Below are positions 23,220-32,475 of a DNA stretch of 64,000 nucleotides, one piece after another. A program made the position numbers and the translations under genes. Position 1 is the first letter of the stretch; every line of letters starts with the position of its first letter. Under the pieces are notes generated by a model. That model did not search any database. It had not been told where the DNA came from and worked only from the letters and a program-made list of their open reading frames with translations. The DNA is taken from NCBI GenBank assembly GCA_958299035.1, contig CATQJL010000223.1, positions 6,251,753-6,315,752 on the forward strand, read 5' to 3'. This stretch comes from Cylicocyclus nassatus. Taxonomy: Eukaryota; Nematoda; Chromadorea; Rhabditida; Strongylidae.

Positions 23220-23402
23220 GGGCCGATCCCTGCAGCAGTGCAACGCTGGGCCGACCCGTGATGAGGTGCGAGCAAGCCCGCAACCTCATCCGGTTCCAAA
23301 AATCAAATAACCTTAACGAGACTCATTCGAGACTCTATCGAAGGTTAATTCGATAAGAACAGAAACTAAACTTTGATCTTAGCCAAAAGGCCGAGAAGCG
23401 AT
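23220..23402 (-). ncRNA. U2: U2-like spliceosomal snRNA (left arm)
   Basis: Read on the minus strand it starts ATCGCTTCTCGGCCTTTTGG, the conserved 5' stem-loop of U2, continues through CTGTTCTTATCGAATTAACC, and has an intact Sm-binding site (GATTTTTGGAAC) and 3' stem-loops (GTTGCACTGCTGC). About 183 nt, the usual U2 length in nematodes. U2 pairs with the intron branch site. Its branch-recognition segment reads GTTTAGTT where U2 normally has GTGTAGTA (23364-23371), so it is a variant gene or a decaying copy. Flanking DNA is co-duplicated with the other copy and there is no poly-A tail, so it is not a simple retrocopy of it. Confidence 0.88.
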
Positions 23403-24183
23403 ACCTTACCGAGTTGGCAGCGTTGCCACCTCAGCCAGTGAGTCGGACTCGTCGCGGGTCAGCTTGCGCTCACTATCTCACTATTGAGAGCGCAGGGAAC
23501 AGGTGAGCACACCTGTGCCAGGAAGCGCTGTTTTACCAGCATTAATCAAATCCGGAAGTTTTGCAGTTACTTTCTTAGAGCCTAAAGTGAAACCCTCGAG
23601 GCGATATTTTTCCGTGTATAAAGCGTTAACTAAAGCAGTCATAGATAAATTGAGATCAAATCGCGTCTCCTGATAATCTCCCTCTTCATTTTTACTGTCG
23701 GGATAATCCCGAAACTCGGGACAAATCTGGGTGTCGCGCAGGACTACAGATTTTCTCTTGATTTCTTGTTTTATGGGCGGATCTCCTGTGGTACTTAACC
23801 ATGAATGTCTGAGTACCCACGAATCAAAGATATTTTACGAATATCCCCCTACATCACTCCTAACGACGCATGCTGTGCTTTGAGAAGTACCGTGCACCCC
23901 CTGCGCTCATTATTGATCGGGCCGGTTTCGCCGGCGCCGCGTGGGCCACTCGTTCGGTGTGCGTGGCGGAGGCAGGCAGTCGTTTCCTCCTGCAGATTTT
24001 CTTCTTTACATTTGTAGTACCCTTTTTTACAGCCTCATTCTGCTTGAACTTCAAGTGCAAACTGGTTTGTCAATTTGTAGGCTCGTGAGAGAGCTGTGCA
24101 ACTGAGAGAACACTTGAACAGATTCTTCAATTTCTCGTGCTGTTTCTGCAGTAGAAAGCGTTCCTGTATCAAAAAGGTTTCAG

Positions 24184-24742
24184 ATGTCAACAGTCGTGGA
24201 CGAAGATGAACTCCTGAATGTTCCGGAAGATCAACAGCAAGCCATCGAGGTAAATTTTCTTTTTGCGTATAAAACGTACTTCTTGGTGCGTAATATTTCT
24301 TCAGGTTCAGAAGATGTATTGATTCAGTATTGTGCTTTGCTCTGCGCAGATGCGCGCATGAAGTGCGGAGTAACATAGATGCATTTCTAAGACGTTACTT
24401 TTTGAAATTGGCATTTACGCGCTTCCTCCTGCTTTTGAAGAGATTATTTGAGGGTTTCAGAAAGCCCTCCTTCTGAGTTTCCTAGTTCGAATAGTAGTGC
24501 GGCAAAGGTCTTTGAGATGAACGTCAATGCAAAATCTTTGTTTTGTTTTTCAAATTTTGCGAAATGAGGGCGTCAGCGGCGCACTAAATCACTCCGTATT
24601 CCTCCAATGATGGCATTTTCACATTTTAGGAGATGTTCGACGTCGATGAACTTCTCGGACCCAGCGAAGGTAGCAAGGAAGAAGCCTCGACTGAACAAGC
24701 CAGTCAAGGCGGAACTTTATCGGAATGTGCTGCCGAAGTAAG
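24184..24742 (+). CDS. Small acidic protein, two exons (left arm)
   Basis: Exons 24184-24249 and 24630-24742 join in phase 0 across a GTAAAT...TTTTAG intron and give a 60-residue protein. It is acidic, with two similar segments, DEDELLNVPED and DVDELLGPSEG, and no cysteine-rich or membrane part. GGTTTCAG directly precedes the ATG, which looks like a trans-splice acceptor or an internal exon boundary. A further exon after GTAAGT at 24738 is possible, but the nearest acceptor would leave an intron of about 34 nt. The exons are unchanged in the right-arm copy, while the intron differs at a few bases. Family not recognised. Confidence 0.45.
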
Positions 24743-26089
24743 TTGAAAGCACAGGCATTGCTTCGTGGCAGAAGCTTTCTACACAAGAGGAGTGGCTATC
24801 GCCAACGGCGGCAAGCCGTCTTCTCGGATATCAGGCAATGCCTACAAGGAGCCATTTGGCCTTGGCTATGCCTTGGAGAATTTCACTACATACTACAAAG
24901 TCCTGCCATTTTTGGCTTGTTCAGAATTTTGATTTTTCTCTTGTAGTTCCGGTACCATATGGTGTTAACCAATTCGCTCTCAGAGAGCTTCCTTGTTCCT
25001 ACACAGCTTCAATTATCTCATGTATCTTTTTGCCCTCCAAGGGCGAATACTATGCCGTCCTTCCATCCAAACCGCGTATATGCGGTGGGTTGCACGTTAT
25101 CGTCTTTTAAATTAGGCCATGAGGAGATTACCTCTTACACCTGACCTAGGTGACCCTACTTCAACTTTCTTTATCTGTATCTCAACGTTAGTGTACAATT
25201 TGAACTGTCGATGTTCAGCTTATTAATGACCTCTGACCTGATGCATTATATAGGCTGCATAAATGGTATGCCTATCACATCTAAGTGGCTTATATAACTT
25301 CTTTACTCTAATAACTAGGTCTAGCATACTTGCGATGATCCGTCACTATATACTGATGTGGTTACGTTGTGTGCTGCTATTGTCAGATATGTTCAACTTC
25401 TCAATTTATTCCTATATATCGCGGATAGTAGGATTGGCATATTATCATCACATTTGTTAATTAGCCCTCTTGCTATCTCTTGCCGAAGGGTACGATGATG
25501 TGCTCGCACTTGGAAAAGTTTCGGTTCATTCTCGTTGGCTTTCAAGTGTGTGAAAGCGAGATGTTTATTGAGATTGTAATTTTCGTAATTGCGCTTATCT
25601 CATTTAAATAACAATGGCGTACAATCGAAGTGTCAAAATAATAGCTGTGGAGAATGCAGGTTGCAAGTAGCGCTTCGCTGCAAACACAGGGGAGAAGTTT
25701 ATCACAAAACATAGTGCGGCATGTAAGTGCACGTAGTTTGTTGTACAATGTGCTCTCAGACGGAGGCATTCGATATATCAAGCTGCGAACAATTCTTCGA
25801 CCATGCAGATGGGATTATGTGTAAAGTTACATTTTATCAGTTCTAGTACATCTTGCACTCCGATCAGTTGCAAGTACTCAGAACAGGATGAGATATTGCA
25901 CTTCCCGAATCGACTGGAAACATAGCATAGAGACCTTTACAGAATCTACTAGACTTTCAGCGTTCAGAACCATCCTTGCAGAATCCACCTTTTTTGCAAG
26001 GCAGAAGAATTAACAAAGGAAGACTTCGGGCTCGTAGTGGCATCTTTCCACAAAATGGATACGGGTGGAGGACCATATTTGGGTAGAAG

Positions 26090-26215
26090 AACGAACTCGG
26101 CCAGTTTCAACTGCCTCCGCGGACTACTGGTCCTGCAATGACATGCAGCAATATTGCAATAGGACCAGTTGACAGCGAAGGCGGGGGCGGGCTCATGCTG
26201 GCGGAGTTCGTTTTT
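26090..26215. repeat. Palindromic MITE shared by both arms
   Basis: GAACGAACTCGGCCAG at the left and its imperfect complement CTGGCGGAGTTCG at the right enclose inverted CTGCCTCCGCGGACTACTGG. It belongs to the family of 17923 and 26291 but is present in both arms (right copy about 49885-50010), so it predates the duplication. Confidence 0.6.
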
Positions 26216-26290
26216 TTTTCTACTACATGTCGCCAGCTTGGGGCGGCTCCCGCGTTCATTCGCAACAAATACGCACACTTGCACATGCAC

Positions 26291-26427
26291 GGGGGTGGGG
26301 GAACGAAAGCCGCCAGGTCCAGCCGCCTTTCGCGGCCAGCTGGTCCTTTCGCAGCGTTGTTGCATGTCGTTCCAGGACCAGCAGTCCGCGGAGGCGGCTG
26401 GACCTGGCGGCTTTCGTTCCCCCACCC
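26291..26427. repeat. Palindromic MITE with 7 bp target duplication, left arm only
   Basis: The palindrome begins GGGGGTGGGGGAACGAAAGC and ends with the complement. It is flanked by CATGCAC (26284-26290 and 26428-26434). The right arm has a single CATGCAC (49814-49820, complement strand) and no insertion. Confidence 0.85.
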
Positions 26428-27258
26428 CATGCACGGAGACGAGTTTTGCAAGAAGTCCGCGCGGGAACTCCCTACATTCGGGACATATAGTCTTCTCCTT
26501 TCAATACCAAAAAATATCTTAGGCTGCGTTCATACTGATCCGAAAGTTTGGGAACAGTATGAACGCAGCCATGGACAACCATGTAACTCTAGAATAAACG
26601 TACTTACCGCGAAAACAGGCTATTTAGGTAGAGCACGCAATTTATAAGCGAAAAATGTCTCTCAATTTGTCCAGTAAAGGTTAGCGGGTATGGAAGATCA
26701 TTGTTAGCGTTTGAAGACCTTTGGCTAATCCGCTGGGAAAGGCTACTTCAAATCAAATGTCTTTTCTCAGTAGCGAGGAGAGGGTGTTCCTGCTTTTTTT
26801 AGTGTGTACAATGTCTCAAAATATGCATTAATCACTGTTTTCGCAATTTTGAAGATTATTGAAATAGAATGAATGAGATATGTGTGAGAGAAGGCAAGTA
26901 AGCGAAAAAAAAAACGTTACTTCAAAATGCAGCGGTGAATTGAACCGAACATCCATGTGCGTGCACCAGTCGTCTCCCAAACCGTAATCTCTAAGACTAT
27001 TTTTATTCAGTGGAAGTGAATTATAGTCGTTCACTTTCTTCTAAATATCGGAGCGTGTGCTCTTTGCTTTGCGCCTGTCACCTAAGTATTTCTTGTTTAT
27101 GTTTTACAGATCTCGAGCCTCGAGGATCTGGAATTAAGAAATCTGTGTTGAGGCAGTGCATTTTTGCACATCATGGGATTTTGCAAAATCGTATTTCAAA
27201 CCTTGGTCTAAGTTTGGGTGTGTCATTTTGATGAATAAAAAGAGAAAATTCATTCACT

Positions 27259-27489
27259 ATGCAGACTAAATTAGTGGAATCACATATCAGGAGTACACTA
27301 CAAAAGGGAAAAGTACGGTGCAGCCGTGCTTCGTGTCTCAGAAGATACATGAGCTGGCTGCGAGATGACTACAATGGACTGTCTACTTATGTGGAAGATC
27401 ATTCTCGTAGTATTGCTATTCTAGTCTTAGTTTGGTGTAATATGTTTCAGTTCTATATCTCTTACGTATTTCTCCAGCAGGCGCCCTAG
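27259..27489 (+). other. Open frame of 76 codons kept in both arms
   Basis: The frame starts MQTKLVESHIRSTLQKGK and contains a hydrophobic stretch (SIAILVLVWCNMFQFYISY) that could be a membrane segment. The right-arm copy (48746-48997, minus) is open over the same span with three or so amino acid differences. No family recognised. It may be chance, because a recent duplication keeps frames open anyway. Confidence 0.2.
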
Positions 27490-27896
27490 CTCGCAATCAA
27501 TCTTTTGTGATTTTTTTTCTTCTTTCGCAAGGCTCTTTTATCTAGAAAGGGCAAATTCAGCAATTATTTTCCCATTAGTGAGCCTTTCAAGTGTGCCTCT
27601 AATCAATCTAGCGGGTAGTAACTGCATCCACTCAGCCGCCCAAGTTTCATTCGCTGCTCAGTTTTGCTGGTGTCACCCCCATCGTTTCTCGTGAATCACA
27701 TATCGCTAGTCAAGCAGTTTTCATTCTCGTTTTAGATGATTATCTCCAATCCTATGAAACTATCTGAGGTTTCATTGAATTTGATGATGCATCTCGTCTT
27801 TTTCATGATTTGATAAAGAAAGGGCTCAAACCGATGAAATTCTAAAAGGAACTTGGCACATTTTCCACATCACGTCAACAGAAAGTTGTTTGCTTT

Positions 27897-27921
27897 AAGC
27901 AGTGGTATCAACGCAGAGTAC
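27897..27921 (+). other. SMART-type cDNA amplification primer sequence (artefact)
   Basis: The 25 bases begin AAGCAGTGGTATCAACGCAG and continue AGTAC, identical to the widely used SMART template-switch/PCR primer. The primer points into the tandem array. It is synthetic, not worm DNA. Confidence 0.97.
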
Positions 27922-30711
27922 TCCATAGCTCCTTTATAACTTCAGCGTTTGGGATAAGACTCTATAGGTTTTTCAAGTCTACCTTTGCTCTACTGGACAG
28001 CAAAAAATGCAGACCGATTCGGGAAGTCATGTCTGAGTACCATGCCTTTGAAATAGATCGCAAGACAACGATTCCCAAATTATACCCACCCATAGCTCCT
28101 TTATAACTTCAGCGTTTGGGATAAGACTCTATAGGTTTTTCAAGTCTACCTTTGCTCTACTGGACAGCAAAAAAACAGGCCGTTCCAGGAAGTCATGCTG
28201 AGCGTCACTGTCCGAATATATGGCTTTGAAATGGCTCGCATAGACAGCGATTCCCAAATTATACCCACCCATAGCTCCTTTATATCTTCAGCGTTCCGGA
28301 TAAGACTTTAGAGTTTTCCAGGAATATCTTTGCTCTATTTGAGAGCAAAAAATCCAGTCCAGTTCAAGAAGTCATGCGTGAGCATCTGTTCGAATAAAGG
28401 CTTTGAAATGGCTCGCATAGCCAGCGATTCCCAAATTATACCCACCCATAGTTCCTTTATATCTTCAGCGTTCCGGATGAGACTTTATACTTTTCCAACA
28501 GTGTCTTTATCTACTGGAGAGCAAAAAATCCAGGCCAGTCCAGGAAATCATGCCTGAGCGTCACTGTCCGAATATAAGGCTTTAAAATGGTTCGCATAGA
28601 CAGCGATTCCAAAATTATACCCACCCATAGCTCCTTTATAACTTCAGCGTTTGGGATAAGACTTTATACTTTTCCAACAGTGTCTTTATCTACTGGAGAG
28701 CAAAAAATCCAGGCCAGTCCAGGAAATCATGCCTGAGCGTCACTGTCCGAATATATGGCTATGAAAGGGCTCGCATAGACAGCGGTTCCCAAATTATACC
28801 CACCCATAGCTCCTTTATAACTTCAGCGTTTCGGATAAGACTCTATAGGTTTTTCAAGTCTACCTTTGCTCTACTGGACAGCAAAAAATGCAGGCCGATT
28901 CAGGAAGTCATGTCTGAGTACCATGCCTTTGAAATAGATCGCAAGACAACGATTCTCAAATCATACGCACCCATAGCTCCTTTATATCTTCAGCGTTCCG
29001 GATAAGACTTTATAGTTTTTCAAGAATATCTTTGCTCTATTTGAGAGCAAAAAATCCAGTCCAGTTCAAGAAGTCATGTGTGAGCATGTGTTCGAATAAA
29101 GGCTTTGAAATGGCTCGCATAGCCAGCGATTCCCAAATTATACCCACCCATAGTTCCTTTATATCTTCAGCGTTTCGGATAAGACTCTATAGTTTTTCAA
29201 GAATATCTTTGCTCTATTTGAGAGCAAGAAATCCAGTCCAGTTCAAGAAGTCATGTGTGAGCATCTGTTCGAATAAAGGATTTGAAATGGCTCGCATAGC
29301 CAGCGATTCCCAAATTATACCCACCCATAGCTCCTTTATAACCTCAGCGTTCCGGATAAGACTCTATAGGTTTTTCAAGACTACCTTTGCTCTACTGGAC
29401 AGCAAAAAAAAACAGGCCGATCCAGAAAGTCATGCCTGAGCGTCACTGTCCGAATATATGGCTATGAAAGGGCTCGCATAGACAGCGATTCCCAAATTAT
29501 ACCCACCCATAGCTCCTTTATAACTTCAGCGTTTGGGATAAGACTCTATAGGTTTTTCAAGTCTACCTTTGCTCTACTGGACAGCAAAAAATGCAGACCG
29601 ATTCGGGAAGTCATGTCTGAGTACCATGCCTTTGAAATAGATCGCAAGACAACGATTCCCAAATTATACCCACCCATAGCTCCTTTATAACTTCAGCGTT
29701 TGGGATAAGACTCTATAGGTTTTTCAAGTCTACCTTTGCTCTACTGGACAGCAAAAAAACAGGCCGTTCCAGGAAGTCATGCCTGAGCGTCACTGTCCGA
29801 ATATATGGCTTTGAAATGGCTCGCATAGACAGCGATTCCCAAATTATACCCACCCATAGCTCCTTTATATCTTCAGCGTTCCGGATAAGACTTTAGAGTT
29901 TTTCAAGAATATCTTTGCTCTATTTGAGAGCAAAAAATCCAGTCCAGTTCAAGAAGTCATGTGTGAGCATCTGTTCGAATAAAGGATTTGAAATGGCTCG
30001 CATAGCCAGCGATTCCCAAATTATACCCACCCATAGCTCCTTTATAACCTCAGCGTTCCGGATAAGACTCTATAGGTTTTTCAAGACTACCTTTGCTCTA
30101 CTGGACAGCAAAAAAAACAGGCCGATCCAGAAAGTCATGCCTGAGCGTCACTGTCCGAATATATGGCTATGAAAGGGCTCGCATAGACAGCGATTCCCAA
30201 ATTATACCCACCCATAGCTCCTTTATAACTTCAGCGTTTGGGATAAGACTCTATAGGTTTTTCAAGTCTACCTTTGCTCTACTGGACAGCAAAAAATGCA
30301 GACCGATTCGGGAAGTCATGTCTGAGTACCATGCCTTTGAAATAGATCGCAAGACAACGATTCCCAAATTATACCCACCCATAGCTCCTTTATAACTTCA
30401 GCGTTTGGGATAAGACTCTATAGGTTTTTCAAGTCTACCTTTGCTCTACTGGACAGCAAAAAAACAGGCCGTTCCAGGAAGTCATGCCTGAGCGTCACTG
30501 TCCGAATATATGGCTTTGAAATGGCTCGCATAGACAGCGATTCCCAAATTATACCCACCCATAGCTCCTTTATATCTTCAGCGTTCCGGATAAGACTTTA
30601 GAGTTTTCCAGGAATATCTTTGCTCTATTTGAGAGCAAAAAATCCAGTCCAGTTCAAGAAGTCATGCGTGAGCATCTGTTCGAATAAAGGCTTTGAAATG
30701 GCTCGCATAGA
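27922..30711. repeat. Tandem array, ~175 bp unit, about 16 copies
   Basis: The phrase CCCATAGCTCCTTTATA recurs about every 170-180 bp (near 28090, 28269, 28447, 28626, 28801, 28972, 29149, 29326, 29507, 29681, 29856, 30029, 30210, 30379, 30556). Units fall into at least three types, told apart by GCAGACCGATTCGGGAAG (A), ACAGGCCGTTCCAGGAAG (B) and CCAGTCCAGTTCAAGAAG (C). The order A-B-C-B'-A-B-C near the right end indicates higher-order repeats. Unit-length frames exist only because of repetition. Its placement here is doubtful because both ends carry primer sequence. Confidence 0.9.
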
Positions 30712-30736
30712 GTACTCTGCGTTGATACCACTGCTT
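30712..30736 (-). other. SMART-type primer sequence, opposite orientation (artefact)
   Basis: The 25 bases GTACTCTGCGTTGATACC plus ACTGCTT are the exact complement of the primer at 27897-27921, and the N gap follows at once. Together they bracket one amplified molecule of about 2.8 kb. Confidence 0.97.
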
Positions 30737-31236
30737 NNNNNNNNNNNNNNNNNNNNNNNNNNNNNNNNNNNNNNNNNNNNNNNNNNNNNNNNNNNNNNNN
30801 NNNNNNNNNNNNNNNNNNNNNNNNNNNNNNNNNNNNNNNNNNNNNNNNNNNNNNNNNNNNNNNNNNNNNNNNNNNNNNNNNNNNNNNNNNNNNNNNNNNN
30901 NNNNNNNNNNNNNNNNNNNNNNNNNNNNNNNNNNNNNNNNNNNNNNNNNNNNNNNNNNNNNNNNNNNNNNNNNNNNNNNNNNNNNNNNNNNNNNNNNNNN
31001 NNNNNNNNNNNNNNNNNNNNNNNNNNNNNNNNNNNNNNNNNNNNNNNNNNNNNNNNNNNNNNNNNNNNNNNNNNNNNNNNNNNNNNNNNNNNNNNNNNNN
31101 NNNNNNNNNNNNNNNNNNNNNNNNNNNNNNNNNNNNNNNNNNNNNNNNNNNNNNNNNNNNNNNNNNNNNNNNNNNNNNNNNNNNNNNNNNNNNNNNNNNN
31201 NNNNNNNNNNNNNNNNNNNNNNNNNNNNNNNNNNNN
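30737..31236. other. Assembly gap of 500 N
   Basis: Exactly 500 N, a conventional filler length, so the true distance is unknown. Confidence 1.
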
Positions 31237-31509
31237 AAGATATAAGTTTTAGCTTCCTGTGAACAATGCGAAAAATGATAAAATCGATAATTTTTGATGG
31301 GCTGACCACAGTGGGACCACAGTGACATCAATGTATGCCCTCCCCGTATTTCTCGTGCATGTAAACTTGAATTATCAAAAACAGCACCACTCTGCGAAAA
31401 ATTTGAGCTAAAATTTGTGCCTTACCTCTATCTACGGTATACCTACCGTAACATTACACCTATCCCGAACCCGGACCACTCAGGCTGGCGCTTCGCCTTC
31501 GCCTTTAAT

Positions 31510-31581
31510 CATGTTCCAAAACCCCGTGGAATTCCATCGTAAACTGGCAAAGCTAGAGCTTCAAGAACCTTACGACCCACC
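31510..31581 (+). CDS. Possible isolated first exon
   Basis: ATG at 31510 opens MFQNPVEFHRKLAKLELQE, then YDPP, and meets a consensus donor (GTATGT) at 31582. It reads like a coding exon, but I cannot connect it to a downstream exon; MsrB lies on the other strand next to it. It could be the start of the locus at 36.2-40.1 kb or chance. Confidence 0.25.
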
Positions 31582-31779
31582 GGTATGTCGTATTGTCGTG
31601 AATGTGTTAACCACGTGCTCCCTTTTCCGTAAGCGCAATGTGCTTCGCGCCATGTTCGCGCTCGTATGACACGGGCATTTAAATTGGCCTCATCGATTGC
31701 ATGTTCGCGCAAGGCCTTGCCTTGCGCATGCGTAGTTCCCTTGCGGAAGAAGGCACCTGATTGACATAAGTGTTGAAGG

Positions 31780-31932
31780 CTGCTGCATGACGAAGACGCA
31801 ATACCTTTGGGCGCGATCGCGGCTTTAGCCGCAGAGCGCATGAGGCGCAGGATTTACAACGGTGAGGATACGTGCGCGCCGCGTCCGCGCCCGCTCAACT
31901 AGTATTACTTCTGCGCTTCGTCCGGTGGCAGC
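31780..31932. repeat. GACGAAGGCGC-family MITE, copy 3 (inverted)
   Basis: Ends GCTGCTGCATGACGAAGACGCA and TGCGCTTCGTCCGGTGGCAGC. The interior matches the complement of the copy at 2637 (CGGTGAGGATACGTGCGCGC). Confidence 0.65.
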
Positions 31933-32475
31933 CTATACAGTAAGTATCAACCCACTCTAGGCGGGGACTGATTGGTGGGCGTCCACCGCGCAATGCGCCG
32001 TTCCGCTGCCACAGTATGCGTGCTTCCGCTGCGTGTCTGCGTCACTTCATCTTCCTCCTTTGTTGGCAGGATGTCAACACTGTGCACCCACAAAGCTTCC
32101 GCGGTGTTGAAGCGCTGCTGCGTAATGCGCCTACTCGGGTTGAAACAGACTGTACACTTCATCGTGTTGCTCGCCATTCCGTATGTGCTGGGCGTACAAT
32201 AAAAATCAAGTTCCGGCTTTATCGCAGAAAACAAAGTGTTTGCCCAACCTCATGTCTTCTACTGCATATATCCCAACAATAAGCTATTCTGTGCCTTGAT
32301 TTATCTAGTAAGCTTTATATATAAGAACTGTGTACATTTTAAAAGTGACTGCAACATTAAGGTCAAACTAATCCGACTTGTTAATTCAACATCGAGGTGG
32401 TCTGCACGAAAGAGGGTCAACAGTCGAGTCTTAGAGGTAGAAGGGTTAGCGAGATGATTAGTAGGATTGTGCAAT
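31933..32475. other. Stretch downstream of MsrB, one coding-like frame
   Basis: On the minus strand, 31947-32234 reads through with CTVCFNPSRRITQQRFNTAE and later acidic and basic residues. This is richer in protein-like composition than neighbouring frames but has no recognised domain or clear splice sites. I make no gene call. Confidence 0.25.

Larger units (their letters stand above)
20450..27890. repeat. Left arm of a ~7 kb inverted duplication
   Basis: This segment is the reverse complement of 48362-55406. Paired points include 20661/55194, 23402/52694 (U2), 24184/51913 and 27259/48997. The coordinate sums shift only where a transposon is present in this arm alone (21984-22199 and 26291-26427). 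The inner end stops at 27890 (CAGAAAGTTGTT), six bases before a cDNA primer sequence. The outer end lies near 20450 (GATAAGCACGCTC). Differences between arms are scattered substitutions and small indels. Confidence 0.9.

Noticed and set aside
27922..30711. Regular repeats resembling a CRISPR array or a repeat-protein gene
   Set aside because: Units are about 175 bp, continuous with no unique spacers, and frames break between units; this is satellite DNA in a eukaryote.
27897..30736. Inverted 25-base ends around the array as transposon termini
   Set aside because: They match a commercial primer exactly, have no target duplication, and one abuts the N gap.
30620..31331. Long frames of over 200 codons across the gap
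   Set aside because: They consist mainly of N bases.
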